Below, piece after piece: positions 22,555 to 33,519 of a stretch of 64,000 nucleotides of DNA (its first letter is position 1; each line of letters starts with the position of its first letter). The position numbers and the translations under genes are program-made. Below the pieces are notes generated by a model. The model was given only the letters and a program-made list of their open reading frames with translations. It ran no database searches and was not told the DNA's origin. The DNA comes from Prorocentrum cordatum (Eukaryota; Sar; Dinophyceae; Prorocentrales; Prorocentraceae). The stretch is taken from assembly GCA_963575745.1 (NCBI GenBank), contig CAUYUJ010003027.1, positions 1 through 64,000 on the forward strand, written 5' to 3'.

Positions 22555-24980
22555 TAATACACCTACCAGACCGAGTTCAGGCGTCTGGACACTTCATCAC
22601 CATCTCTAACAAATTAACAGAGTACGAATAGTTGTTCGGCCCCAGCGTTGATAGTAGACTGATTTCAGGCCTCTAGATACTTTGAACTAGCGCCTGATTA
22701 TGCGTTTCCCATTTCTGTGCTGAACAGTTCTGCAGTTCATCTGCAGCTCAAGTTAAGCCAAGAAAACCATCATCACCTCCCAAAACAATTGCAGAGCACG
22801 AATAGTTTTGCAGCCCCAGCGCTGATAGCACACCGAGATCAAGCATCTAGATACTGCAAACTATCGCGTCTGATGATTTGCTCCCCATCGTTGTGCCGAA
22901 CAGCTCTGTAGCCCATCTGCAACTAGAGTTAAGTCAAGAAAAGCATCAACATCTCGAGAAAAGTAGCAGAGTACGAATAGTTGTTCAGCCCCAGCGCTCA
23001 TAGCGGACCGAGATCAGGCGTCTAGACACTTTAAACTCGCGCGCCGTATGATTCCCTTCCAATTTCTCTGCTGAACAGCTCTGTAGCTCATCTGCAGTTC
23101 GAGTTAAGTCAAGGAAACCATCACCATCTCCCCAAAAAATCGCAGAGTACGCATAGTGTTTGAGCTCCAGCGCTGATAGCAGACGGAGTTCAGGCGTCTA
23201 GAGACGTCAGACTATCGCGCCTGATGATTTCCTTCCGATCGATGTGCCAGAGAGCTCTGCGGCTCATCTAAATCTCGAGTTAAGTGGAGAAACTCATCAT
23301 TATCTCCAAAAAAAAGTACGAATAGCTTCGCGGACCTAGCTCGAGTAGCAGACCGATTTCAGACCTCTAGATGCTTGAGACGAACGCGCCTGATTATTAT
23401 GGATCGATTAGGTGTGCATGCCAGCTCTGTAGCGCTCCTGAAGCTCGAGTTAAGTTAAGAAAACCGACAGCACTTGTCAAGCTGACACAAAAGAGCCGAT
23501 CCCGCCGGAGTGCTTTTTGGCAGTAACAGCTACCCGATCGAGCTGAGATTGAGACGGCGAGCGGGAATAAGATCGAATATGAGAAGAAAAAACTAGAGCG
23601 CTACCGACCTATTGGATTTCGAGAAAGATGATTAAAACATTCAAAAATTCTCAAAACTTCCGTCGAGATTTCTTTGCCACCTTGGTTACCGCCGGGAGAC
23701 TCGTAGAGCTTCCTTGCTATATATTATCTCCACAGAATTAGCAGAGAACGAATAGTTTGTTCAGCCCGAGCGCTGATAGCAGACTGATTTTAGGCGTCTA
23801 GATAGCGCCCCTGATGATTCCCTTCCAATTGATGTGCTGTACAGCTGTAGTTTATCTGCAGCACGCGGAAACCAAAAGAAATCAATACCATCTCCAAAAT
23901 TAGCAGAGTACGAATAATTGTTCAGCCCGAGCGCTGATTGCAGACTCAGATCAGCCGTTCAGATACTTTGAAATAGCGCGCCTGATAATTCTCTTCTGAT
24001 TGCTGTGCCTAAGAGCTCTGGAGCCCATCTGCAGCTCGAGTTAATTCAAGAAAGCAGAGTATGACTAGTTATTCGGCTTCTCCGTTCCTAACAGACACAA
24101 TTCAAGCGTCTAGATACTTCACAGTAGCGCGCCTGATGTTTTCTTTCTGATTGATGTGCAGAAATGCTCTCAAGCTCATATGCAGCTCGAGTTGAGTGTA
24201 GAAACGCATCATCAGCTCGAAAAATAACGGTAGCTTACGAATAGTGTCGCGAATCTAGCTCGAGTAGCAGACCGATTTCAGACCTCTAGATGCTTCAGAC
24301 GAACGCGCCTCATGATTCTGAATCGATTAAGCGTGCGCACTAAGACTGTAGCTCTCCTTCATCTCGAGGTAAGTACAGAAAACAAACAGCGCATGTCAAA
24401 AGAATCGGTAGAATACGAATAGATTTGCGGACCTAGCTCGCTTACCAGACCGAGTTCAGACCTCTAGATGCTTCAGACGAACGCGCCTGAGGATTCTGGA
24501 TCGATTACGTGTGCGCACCAGCTCTGTAGCTCTCCTAAAACTCGAGTTAAGTACAGAAAACCGACAGCGCATGTCAAAAGAATCGATAGAATACGAACAG
24601 CTTCGCGGACCTAGCTCGAGTAGCAGACCGATTTCAGACCTCTAGATGCTACAGACGAGCGCGCCTGATGATTCTGAATCGATTGCGTGTGCGTACCAGC
24701 TCTGTAGCTCTTCTACAGCTCGAGTTAAGTTAAGAAAACCGACAGCACTTGTCAAGATGACACAAAAGAGCCGATCCCGCCGGAGTACTTTTTGGCAGTA
24801 ATAGCTACCCGATCGAGCTGATATTCAAACGCCGAGCGGGAATAAGATCGAATATCACGGGAAAAATACTAGAGCTCAAACGAACAGTTTAATTTCGAGA
24901 ACATAATCTTCAACCGACCAAAAGTCAGCAAAAGGTCCGTCGAGATTTTCTCTTGCCAACTAGCTCTCGAGCGCCATGGA
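22555..24980 (+). repeat. Two S satellite arrays, end to end
   Basis: The first array (22555-23680) and the second (about 23690-24960) each consist of 175-180 bp units and end in the S tail (near 23480-23680 and 24755-24960). The second begins with a partial H right arm, ACTCGTAGAGCTTCC, and the TATATTATCTCC head. Units diverge from each other by eye at about 20-30%. No gene. Confidence 0.75.
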
Positions 24981-25012
24981 ACTGGCGCCGGCGGCGAACC
25001 GTCAACCTGGTC

Positions 25013-25239
25013 TTTGCGGTCTTTGCGGTCGACTGCGCGGGCCGTCAGGCCCAGTCGCTGGCAAGGAAACGGGTGACATACAGGTGAGCCAAACCGCCCA
25101 CCACACGCATGCGGCAGGGAGCGAAGCTCACTTTCGAACAAGTGGCCATCAAGCGAAGCTCTTATTCGACACACGTGCATGCATGAACACACAAGCATGA
25201 AGAAAGCAACGCAATCACAAGTCACAAAAACCTCGGGAA
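25013..25239 (-). mobile_element. 5'-truncated non-LTR element fragment
   Basis: Only the 3' end of an element remains, inserted at an H hairpin after CAACCTGGTC. The terminal structure is well preserved: outer CGACT/AGTCG (25030-25034, 25053-25057), inner GGGCC/GGCCC (25039-25043, 25048-25052), loop GTCA. The right junction merges into GCCGGGAGCCTCGTAG of the target. No ORF. Confidence 0.7.
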
Positions 25240-25575
25240 CGCCGGGAGCCTCGTAGAGCTCCATGCACGCGTAAAAGTGCTCAGAATCGAAGCGTAGAAC
25301 TCCACAGAAGATTTTCTTGAAAAATGCATTTTTGTATTTGTTAATGACAATATCAGGTCGGTTCCGGGAAGTGAACCGATAGTAAAACTCCCTCGCGAAA
25401 GCTGAGTTGCTTTCAGAACAAAGCTCATATGCAAATGCTCTGCGTAAAAATCTGCTTTCTCAAAATGAATGGTTAAATATCCTTCAAATCTTAGCAAAAC
25501 CAACCCAAAGTTACCACATTGTCCGCCCGGGCGGGGCGGGCCAACTGGGCGCCGGCAGTAAGCCGTCAACCTTGG

Positions 25576-26373
25576 TTTTTTGCGGACTTTGCGGTCGACT
25601 GTGCAGGCTTTCCAGCCTAGTCGGAAGTAAAGACGCGGACGTATAGGGAGCAGGCGAAGCCTCACCGATCCTGACGATCAGGAAGACGACAGCCTAAGCT
25701 CTCCGAAATACGCTTGTACAACCCGCGGTATGACAAGAGTCTTATGCTCAACGTCAAATGTGAAGTGATGAATTAAGGAGATCAAATACTATCGAACCTC
25801 TTTGAGGCCACAGTACGTCTCAATCAACAGGCACGTCGGAACGATCAAGAAAGTGAAGGAAGCACCCAGCAAAACAAATCAATTGGAGACCACTCAAGGC
25901 GATCAAACGTGTCAAATGAAACTGATGAGGCGGAACTAAAATAAAACCCTACAACAGTGAGAACACTGAAGAGGCAAGACTAAGACTGCGACAAGAGAGC
26001 CAGGAGACCTGGCCAGGGACTGAACATGCACACACTGAATTGTTAGAGCTCAATGAGAGATAAAGTGAGGAAAAGAAGAACAAATGAGATACAAGCATTA
26101 CAGCCATGGCTGCACTGAATAAAGATGCACTGAATAGCCACACGAGGCAGTCCCAATAACAAACAAAAAGACCACGCGAGGCGATCTCAATCATTAATGC
26201 ATGCAACAAGTGGCCATCAAGCGAAGCTCTTATTCGACACGCGTGCATGCATGAACACACAAGCATGAAGAAAGCAACGCAATTACAAGTCACAAAAGTT
26301 CAAACTCGTCTCACTGAACAAGCACGTGACACAATACAAGCCAGCAACACAGAGAGGCGGCGGCAGGCAGCTG
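25576..26373 (-). mobile_element. 5'-truncated element of the 43-kb family
   Basis: Inserted after ACCTTGG of an H loop. The 3' structure is CGACT/AGTCG (25596-25600, 25619-25623) enclosing AGGCT/AGCCT with a TTCC loop. The sequence follows the 3' untranslated part of the ORF-bearing element at 43.2-45.4 kb, including GAACAAGCACGTGACACAAT and GGCGGCGGCAGGCAG, then stops. It is a truncated copy without coding sequence. Confidence 0.7.
25596..25623 (-). other. 3'-terminal two-stem structure of family A elements
   Basis: CGACT and AGTCG form the outer stem, AGGCT and AGCCT the inner stem, TTCC the apical loop, with a 4-nt bulge GTGC on one side. The identical structure recurs at 31974-32001, 43266-43293 and 50090-50117, about 20 bp from the oligo-T. 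It is a candidate recognition element for the reverse transcriptase; that role is inferred from position and pairing. Confidence 0.6.
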
Positions 26374-26389
26374 GGAAACTCGTAGAGCT

Positions 26390-27865
26390 CCCTTGCCATA
26401 TATTATCTCCCAAGAATTAGCACAGAACGAATAGTTTTTCAGCCCGAGCGCTGATAGCAGACTAATCTCAGGCGTCTAGATACATTTCACTAGCGCTCCT
26501 GATGATTCCCTCCCCATTGCTGTGCTGAACAGCTCTGTAGCTCATCTGCCGCAGGAGTAATAGCAAGAAAAACAATACCATTTCCAAGAAAGTAGCAGAG
26601 TACGGATAGGCGTTCAGCCCTAACGCTAACAGCAGACTGAGCTCAGGTGTCTAGATACTTTCAAAAAGCGCGCATGCGGATTATCTTCCCATTGCTGTGC
26701 CTAAGAGCTCTGAAGATCATCTGCACCTCGAGTTCAGTCAAGAAAACCCATTCCATCACCAGAGGAATAGCAGAATAGGACTAGTTGTTCGGCGTCTGCG
26801 CTCATAACAGACCCAAGCCAAGCGTCTAGATACTTCAAACTAGCGCGCCTGATGATTTCCTTCCGATCTCTGTGCCGAAGAGCTCTCAAGCTCATCTTCA
26901 GCTCGAGTTAAGTGAAGAAATTCACCATCATTTCGAAAAATCGGTCGAAAACGAATGGTTGTGCGGACCTAGCTCGAGTAGCAGACTGAGTTCAGACCTC
27001 TAGATGCTTCAGCCGAACGCGCCTGATGATTCTGAATCGATTACGTGTGCGCACCAGGTCTGTAGCTATCCTACAGCTCGAGTTAAGTACAGAAAACCGA
27101 CAGCGCCTGTCAAGATGACTCGAAGAATACGAACAGTTTTGCGAACCGAGCTCGAGTAGCAGACCGAGTTCAGACCTCTGGATGCTTCAGACGTACGCGA
27201 CTGATGATTCTGAATCGTCTACGTGTGCGTACCAGCTCTGTAGCTATCCTACAGCTCGAGTTAAGTACAGAAAAACCGACAGCACCTATCAAGAAAACTC
27301 GAAGAATACGAATAGCTTCGCGGACCTAGCTCGAGTAGCAGACCGAGTCCAGACCTCTGGATGCTTCAGACGAACGCGAATGATGATTCTGAACCGATTG
27401 CATGTGCGTACCAGCTCTGTAGCTATCCTACAGCTCGAGTTAAGTATAGAAAACCGATAGCACCTGCCCAGAGAACTCGAAAAATACGAATAGCTTCGCG
27501 AACCCAGCTCGAGTAGCAGACCGAGTTCAGACGTCTAGATGCTTCAGACAAACGCGCCTGATGATTCTGAATCGATTACGTGTGCATACCAGCTCTATAG
27601 CTTCCCTACAGCTCGAGTTGAGTACAGAAAACCGACAGCATCTGTCAAGATCACTCGAAACAGCCGATCCCGCCGGAGTGCTTTTTGGCAGTAATAGGGA
27701 TCGAGCTGAGATTCAGACGGCGAGCGGGAATAAGATCGAATATCACTGGAAAAATACTAGAGCTCAAACGAACTGTTTAATTTCGAGAACATAATTTTCA
27801 ACCGAGCAAAAGTCAGCAAAAAGTCCGTCGAGATTTTTCTTGCCAACTAGCTCACCAGCGCGCCG
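26390..27865 (+). repeat. S satellite array
   Basis: Starts with AACTCGTAGAGCTCCC and the head TATATTATCTCCC. It contains about eight units of about 177 bp (anchor CTCGAGTT near 26730, 26905, 27078, 27257, 27437, 27617 and others) and ends in the S tail (27655-27850). Some units are closely similar, suggesting recent local amplification. Confidence 0.75.
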
Positions 27866-27929
27866 GAATTACTGGGCGCCGGCGGTAAACCGTCAACCTT
27901 GGTTACCGCAGGGAGACTCGTAGAGCCTC

Positions 27930-29965
27930 CTTGCCATATCATCTTCAAAGAATTAGCAGAGAACGAATAGTTTTTCAGCCCGAGCGCTGAAAGCAGACTG
28001 ATTGCAGGCGTCTAGATATATTTCACTAGCGCCCCAGATGATTGCTTTCCAATTGCTGTGCTGAACAGCTGTAGCTCATCTGCAGCACGAGTAAAACCAA
28101 GAAAACCAATACCATCTCCAAGAAACTAGCAGAGTACGAATAGTTGTTCAGCCCGAGCGCTGATAGCAGACTGAGTTCAGGTGCCTGCATACTTTCAAAT
28201 AGCGCGCCTGATTCCTATCTCCCGATTGCTGTGCCTGAGAGCTCTAAAGCTCATCTGCAACTAGTCAAGAAAAACAATTCCATCACCAGGAAAACAGCCG
28301 AGTATGAACAGTTGTTCGGCTTCTGCGCTCGTAACAGACCCAAGCCAAGCGTCTAGATACTTCAGACTAGCGCGCCTGATGATCTCCTTCCGATTATTGT
28401 GGCAAAGAGCTCTCAAGCTCATCTCAAGCTCGAGTTAAGTGAAGAAACTCACCATCATCCCGAACAAAATCTGTAGAATACGAATAGCTTCGCAGACCTA
28501 GCTCAAGTAGCAGACCGAGTTCAGACCTTCAGATGCTACAGACGAACGCGCCTGATGATTCCGGATCGATTACGCGGGCGTCTCAGCTCTATAGCCCCCC
28601 TACAGCTCGAGTTAAATACAGAAAGCCAACAGCACCTGTCAAGATGACTCGAAGAATACGAACAGCTTCGTGGACCTAGCTCGAGTAGCAGACCGAGTTG
28701 AGACCTCTAGATGCGACAGACGAACACGCCAGATAATTCTGAATCGATTACGTGTGCGCACCAGCTCTGTAGCTTTCCTACAGCACGAGTTAAGTAGAGA
28801 CAAATCACAGCAGCTATCAACTAAATCGGTCGAATACGAATAACTTTGCGGACCTAGCTCGAGTGGCAGACCGAGCTCAGGGCTCTAGATGCTTCAGGCG
28901 AACGCGCCTGATGATTCTGAATCGACTACGTCTGCGCACCAGCTCTCTAGCTCTCCTAGAGCTCGACTTAAGTACCTCGTAGAGCTCTTCGGCATCGATG
29001 AGCTAGAGGAATTCCGGCGCGGGGTGGAGCTAGATGGCCCACCCCGCCCAGGCGGACAATGTGGTAACTTGGGGTCGGTTTCGCTGAGATTTCAAAAATA
29101 TTTGACAATTCGTTTTGAGAAAGTAGCTTTTCACTCCCAGCATTAGTATTTTAACTTCGTTCTCAGAGAGAATCAGCTCTCTAGAGAAAGCTTTACTATC
29201 AAAAAACTAGCGGGAACCGAGACCAGGTTAACACCGAAAAATTCAAATTTGACGTTTTTCTAGAAATACTCCGAGAAGCTGTTTTCTCGGATTCTGGGCA
29301 CTTTCATGCATGCAAAGAGCTCTACGAGGTTCCCGGCGGTGACCAGGTTGACGGTTCACCGCCGGCGCCAATACAGAAAACCGACAGCATCTGTCATGAA
29401 AATTGCTAGAATACCAATAGCTTCGCGGACCTAGCTCGAGTGGCAGACCGAGCTCAGGGCTCTAGATGCTTCAGACGAGCGCGCCTGATGATTCTGAATC
29501 AATTATGTGTGCGTACCAGCTCTGTAGCTCTCCTAGAGCTCGAGTTAAGTACAGAAAACCGGCAGCATCTGTCAAGAAAATTGCTAGAATACAAATAGTT
29601 TCGCGGACCTAGCTCGAGTTGCAGACCAAGCTCAGACCTCTGGATGCTACATGCGAACGGGCCAGATGATTCTGAATCGGTTTCTGTGCGTACCAGCTCT
29701 GTAGCTTCCCTACAGCTCGAGTTCAGTACAGAAACCGAGAGCACCTGTCAGGATGACTCGAAACAGCCGATCCCGCCGCCATGCTTTTTGGCATTAATAA
29801 GTACCCGATCGAGCTGAGATTGAGACGGTGAGCGGGAATAAGATCGAATATCATGGGAAAAATACTAACGCTCAAACGAATTGTTGAATTTCGAGAACAT
29901 AACTATCAACCGAGCAAAAGCCATAAAAAAGTCCGTCGAGACTTTTCTCGACAACTAGCTCTTCA
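27930..29965 (+). repeat. S satellite array interrupted by an R+H insertion
   Basis: Units of about 177 bp from 27930 to 28973 and from 29373 to about 29745, then the S tail to 29965. The break at 28974-29372 is a separate reverse-oriented R element with its hairpin. The flanking satellite resumes with TACAGAAAACCGACAG, as expected of an uninterrupted unit. Confidence 0.75.
28974..29372 (-). mobile_element. R element plus H hairpin inserted in a satellite unit
   Basis: ACCTCGTAGAGCTC (28974-28987) and GAGCTCTACGAGGT (29317-29330) are perfect 14-bp inverted ends. The H hairpin follows in reverse (to about 29370). Satellite reads AAGTA before and TACAGAAAACC after, where intact units read AAGTACAGAAAACC. 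This implies insertion of the R+H unit with a TA duplication, and that H travels as one end of R. Confidence 0.65.
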
Positions 29966-30024
29966 GCGCGCCGGAACTGGGAGCCGGCGGTAAACCGTCA
30001 ACCAGGTTTTTTGCGTCTTTGCTG

Positions 30025-30053
30025 GGACCGTCTTGGCCACTGAGGCCAGGTCC
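30025..30053 (-). other. 3'-terminal two-stem structure of family B elements
   Basis: Outer stem GGACC/GGTCC, inner stem TGGCC/GGCCA, apical loop ACTGA, one-sided 4-nt bulge GTCT. It has the architecture of family A at the same distance from the oligo-T but no shared sequence. A copy at 32564-32592 has one outer mismatch (GGCCC). Confidence 0.6.
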
Positions 30054-30322
30054 AACAAGTCTCAGGCGAATCAAAGCCTGTGGGAGCACAACACATAAAC
30101 GCTCCGCCGCAGATAACTCAGTATCTGTCACAGACAACCCTACAACAGTGAGAACACTGAAGAGGCGAAACCAATACTACTGACTGAGGGGGTGCCAGGC
30201 GGACCTGGCAACGTCATGATCACGCAAACCAACAGCATGGATAGAATGGATGAAGGTGGAGAAGGGGCAAAAACAGCGGGGGAGAGGAAGGGGCAAACAG
30301 AACAGAAGCATGTGCATTCAGT

Positions 30323-30655
30323 TCAAATAGCTCCATCAAGCTCTCCGCTGGACATCAATTCAAATAATTCCATAAAGTTGCCATAAAGGTATTTCGCCTC
30401 TTTCACAAGAGCAGACGGCCGGGTCGCACTGTCCATAACCTGCTGAAGGTCCTGTAAGACGGCTCCGATTGAATCGTGATCCCTGAAGGTTTGGAACGCA
30501 TCCCAAATCCAACAGTCCCGTTCGTCCTCATCGCAAGCTCGAAATTCAGAGAGGAAATCGGACACATGCACCGTTGACAGGACGTCGTCCGTAGCAGTCG
30601 TCCGTACAAATCTGCATTTTCTGATACGTAGATTCAGCGCCTTCTCCAGGTACAC
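30323..30655 (-). CDS. Acidic small ORF of the family B element (hypothetical)
   Basis: A 110-codon open frame that begins with GTG, so its true start is unknown. The sequence is protein-like: mixed hydrophobic and acidic helices (VLQDLQQVMD, LVKEAKYLYGNFMELFELM) with no repeat artefact. It overlaps the end of the upstream Cys/TQT-rich ORF in another frame, so the two may be one protein split by a frameshift, or consecutive ORFs. No family is recognised. It lies inside a retroelement without RT, so a role as an accessory or ORF1-like protein is only inferred. Confidence 0.4.
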   Translation of the reverse strand: MYLEKALNLRIRKCRFVRTTATDDVLSTVHVSDFLSEFRACDEDERDCWIWDAFQTFRDHDSIGAVLQDLQQVMDSATRPSALVKEAKYLYGNFMELFELMSSGELDGAI

Positions 30656-31320
30656 GCGAGTGCTCCCGTTACTATCGCTATAAGCCAGGGAAATGCATGA
30701 ACAAAAACCTCCTCAGCCACCTCCTCCTGCTCCATCTTAGCAACTGCTTCACTATGAACATTATCCTCCTCCTCGTCCTTGCAGCCAGGGTTCGATGCCA
30801 CAGCATCAGCTGAACTCCAAACCGCGGTACTCCCAACTGCAGAACTCCCAGCTGTTGAACTCCCAACTGCATCAACAACTGCATCAGCGGAACTCCGAAC
30901 TGTGGAACTTCCTACTGCACTCCGAACAGTGGAACTCCCGACTGCACTGGAACTCCCAACTGCAGAAGCATCACCCTGATCAGCGCGCACTCGATGACAC
31001 TCCTCCTTCTCCTCCTCACCAACAAAGAGAACACAAAGATCAGTCTGAGTCCCACACGCAATGTGAACACAGGGATCTGTCTGAGTCCCACAATCGGAAC
31101 ACTGCGAACACAAAGAGTTGCCAGCCAATTCAACAGCACCCATATCAGTCTGTGTTCCACAAGTGTCCTCATACCACTCCTCTTCCTCAGAATCGTCCGA
31201 GCAGAAATTCCGATAATATCTGGGCGCGCAAATGCCCGCGCGAACAAGGCACGACGGATCTGGCTCCCGAGCCGTGGACCACAAACGATACCTGACACGT
31301 TTCGCCCGCAGGCGGCGCAA
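30634..31320 (-). CDS. Acidic ORF with three CGTQTD motifs (hypothetical)
   Basis: A 228-codon frame read from a non-ATG codon; the frame stays open further upstream, so the start is undetermined. The N-terminus is basic (RRLRAKRVRYRLW), followed by an acidic patch (DDSEEEEWYED). Three copies of CGTQTD come within about 50 residues, then an Ala/Val/Ser repeat region (AVGSSTVRSS-like) and an acidic segment before a hydrophobic C-terminus. TQT is the core of dynein light chain LC8-binding motifs, and tandem spacing is typical of LC8 clients; binding here is inference. A related element at 43.2-45.4 kb encodes GVQTVD and GCQTD. No enzymatic domain is seen. Confidence 0.45.
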   Translation of the reverse strand: MRRLRAKRVRYRLWSTAREPDPSCLVRAGICAPRYYRNFCSDDSEEEEWYEDTCGTQTDMGAVELAGNSLCSQCSDCGTQTDPCVHIACGTQTDLCVLFVGEEEKEECHRVRADQGDASAVGSSSAVGSSTVRSAVGSSTVRSSADAVVDAVGSSTAGSSAVGSTAVWSSADAVASNPGCKDEEEDNVHSEAVAKMEQEEVAEEVFVHAFPWLIAIVTGALACTWRRR

Positions 31321-31892
31321 CTTCGATTGAGAAACTTTGACATCATGCCCATGCAGCTGGTCTCGCTCATGCAGGCGAGACTCACCTCAGTACGAAGGGC
31401 GAACACGGCAATATAGATCACTAACACACACTTCGACCGTAGACAAACGAGCAGACAAACAAGCGAGAAACTCGGAAGTAAACAACGCCGTATCTGTCCA
31501 ATCTGAAGCAACAAAATCCGCGCCTGACAATTCAGATGAAACAAACTCCATATATAAAACGTGGACTCGCTCAACAAGAAGAAGGCAAATCACAAGCAAT
31601 AACTAGATGGAGAGTTGAGATAACCAAGGAAAATGCTGTTCCAACGATACTCCGACAATCTCAACAATAATATGCACTCCGACGACAATGGGCGTGGACA
31701 GGCCTTCGACAATCAATGGGAGTGTACGGTACTCAGGCAAAACAGACACTGAAGCACCGTGTACGGTAAAGAGAACCAAACACCAGGCACGGCACAATGC
31801 CGCTCGAGGAGGCCTCCGACGGGCCAGGTCGCCGCTGAGAGCCCGAGGAGGGACAGCAGCAACCTGGTCACCGCCGGGGACCTCGTAGAGCT

Positions 31893-31915
31893 CTTGAGCC
31901 GAAATGGCTTGAGCC
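31893..31915 (-). other. Tandem spliced-leader relic
   Basis: The reverse complement reads GGCTCAAG followed immediately by CCATTTCGGCTCAAG. The dinoflagellate leader ends CCATTTTGGCTCAAG, so this is a second leader copy with one mismatch, 15 nt from the first. Tandem leader relics are known in dinoflagellate retroposed genes. It is the clearest taxonomic marker in the window. To its right are three decamers of AGCCCCGTAG-type (31918-31950). Confidence 0.8.
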
Positions 31916-31957
31916 GGGAGCCCCGTAGAGCCCCGTAGAGCCCCGTAGAGCCAGGTT

Positions 31958-32230
31958 TTGCGGACTTTGCGGTCGACTGTGCAGGCTTTCCAGCCTAGTC
32001 GGAAGTAAGGACGCGGACGTATAGGGAGCAGGCGAAGCCTCACCGATCCTGACGATCAGGAAGACGACAGCCTGAGCTCTCCGAAATACGCTTGTACAAC
32101 CCGCGGCATGACAAGAGTCTTATGCTCAACGTCAAATGTGAAGTGATGAATTAAGGAGATCAAATACTATCGAACCTCTTTGAGGCCACAGTACGTCTCA
32201 ATCAACAGGCACGTCGGAACGATCAATCAA
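31958..32230 (-). mobile_element. 5'-truncated family A element
   Basis: CCAGGTT occurs at 31951-31957 and again at 32231-32237, giving a 7-bp duplication. The 3' structure CGACT/AGTCG with AGGCT/AGCCT is at 31974-32001. The body matches 25600-25850 and 43270-43610 and ends at ACGTCGGAACGATCAATCA. No ORF. Confidence 0.7.
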
Positions 32231-32254
32231 CCAGGTTACCACCGGGAGCCTCGT

Positions 32255-32515
32255 AGAGCTCTTTCCTCGCGCGGCGCTGCTCGGAACATGGAAGGAGCTT
32301 CATCAAGCTCTAGCTGGAAAGCTCGAGAAAAAAAACACAAAAAAAATGATTCTTATCGAAAGTCGGTTCCGCAAGTGTTTTGATAGCAATACTGCGGCTA
32401 CGAACCTGCAACTTTTACTGGCAGACGGGGCATAACCCACTACAGATGCGAAAAATATCGGTTCTTGAAACGAATGCCCAACTATCTCACAATGTTTGCC
32501 CAAACGGCCAAACTG
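32255..32515 (+). mobile_element. Module R copy
   Basis: CCTCGTAGAGCTC, then AACATGGAAGGAGCTTCATC, GGTTCCGCAAGTGTTTTGATA and CATAACCCACTACAG words in R order, ending at the H hairpin near 32519 that hosts the next retroelement. Non-coding. Confidence 0.6.
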
Positions 32516-32531
32516 GGCGCCGGCGGTAAAC

Positions 32532-32812
32532 CGTCAACCTTGTTTTTTTTCGCGTCTTTGCTGGGACCGTCTTGGCCACTGAGGCCAGGCCCAACGAAGT
32601 CTCAGGCGAATCAGAGCCTCTTATTCGTCACGCAAGCAGTCAGCTCTTAATTCACATCAGCGAAGCTGTTGGAATAAAAAGAATCAGAAGCATGCAATGA
32701 CACAATCAATCGCAAAGCACACAGAAGAACATACAAAGATCAAACAATACAGAGAAGCTGTGAGAATTATAGGAAGAAAACGAGTGACAAGAAATAAAGC
32801 AGTGCGAGATAA
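32532..32812 (-). mobile_element. 5'-truncated family B element
   Basis: Oligo-T follows the H-loop words GTCAACCTTG. The two-stem structure of family B is at 32564-32592. The element runs to about GCAGTGCGAGATA, where S-type sequence begins abruptly; the target's right arm and any duplication are missing. Confidence 0.6.
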
Positions 32813-32814
32813 TA

Positions 32815-33118
32815 TTTCAGTCGTAGCTGCGCTTGCCCGTCGAATTCGAACGTCTCGATGTTGTTGGCGAATGTACCTGATGGCCTACTGTTTCAAGAAG
32901 TGCTTCTCATTCTCAGCCAGTCTTCAGCTCACATGAAGTAAAGAAAACGATCATGATCTCTTTCAACAAGCAGAATGTTTTTCCAGCTTTGCTAGCAGAC
33001 CGAGTTCGGGCATCTAGGTACTTGAGACTAGCGCTCCTGATGGTGCTCTTCCGATTGCTGCGATTAAGAAAGGCATCATCATCTCAGAAAAAATCAGCAG
33101 AGTATGATTAGTTTTTGT
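32815..33118 (+). repeat. S-type satellite fragment
   Basis: One to two degraded units (GTAGCTGCGCTTGCC, GCTAGCAGACCGAGTTCGGG, CATCTAGGTACTTGAGACTAGCGC). It has no head or tail. No gene. Confidence 0.5.
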
Positions 33119-33120
33119 AT

Positions 33121-33516
33121 ACCTCGTAGAGCTCTTCGTTATCGATGAGCTAGAGGAATTCCGGCGCGGGGTGGAGCTAGTTGGTCGACCCGGCCAGGAA
33201 AGAAGATGCGATGACTTCGGGTCGGTTCTGCTAAGATCTGAAAGGTATTTGACCACTCATCTTAAGAAAGCAGATTTTTCGCACCTGAAGACGCCTACGA
33301 GAGCCTCTGCGTCTTAATATGAGCTCTGCAGGCACACTTCTACTATCAAAACACTTGGCGGAACCAACTTCACGTCGACATGAAAAAATATGAATTTTGA
33401 TTTGTTCGAGAAATCCTTCCAGAAGCTCTCTCTTTCGATTCTGAACAATCTCACGCGTGCAAGGAGCTCTACGAGGTTCCCGGCGGTGACCAGGTTGACG
33501 GTTCACCGCCGGCGCC
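33121..33516 (-). mobile_element. Reverse-oriented R element with terminal hairpin
   Basis: ACCTCGTAGAGCTC (33121-33134) and GAGCTCTACGAGGT (33464-33477) are perfect 14-bp inverted ends of a 357-bp R element. An H hairpin follows in reverse (33480-33515). It has the same composition and length as the copy at 28974-29372, supporting R+H as one mobile unit. Confidence 0.7.
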
Positions 33517-33519
33517 AGT

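Larger units (their letters stand above)
30007..31858 (-). mobile_element. Non-autonomous non-LTR element with its own ORF (family B)
   Basis: Follows H-loop sequence CAACCAGG with oligo-T at left. The 3' structure is outer GGACC/GGTCC (30025-30029, 30049-30053), inner TGGCC/GGCCA (30034-30038, 30044-30048). On the minus strand near 30080-30135 a relic of the LINE ORF2 C-terminal helix is visible (SVTDTELSAAER). Two ORFs lie within (30323-31320). The right end (GAGGAGGGACAGCAGCAACC) is shared with the 16.6-kb element. No clean target duplication, so it may be chimeric. Confidence 0.65.

Noticed and set aside
13066-24980. CRISPR array from regularly spaced repeats
   Set aside because: The whole 177-bp unit is repeated with divergence; there are no short identical repeats with unique spacers and the context is eukaryotic.
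31370-31400. 5' splice-site-like GAGGTGAGT on the minus strand
   Set aside because: Occurs by chance near a stop; no acceptor or exon continuity supports an intron.
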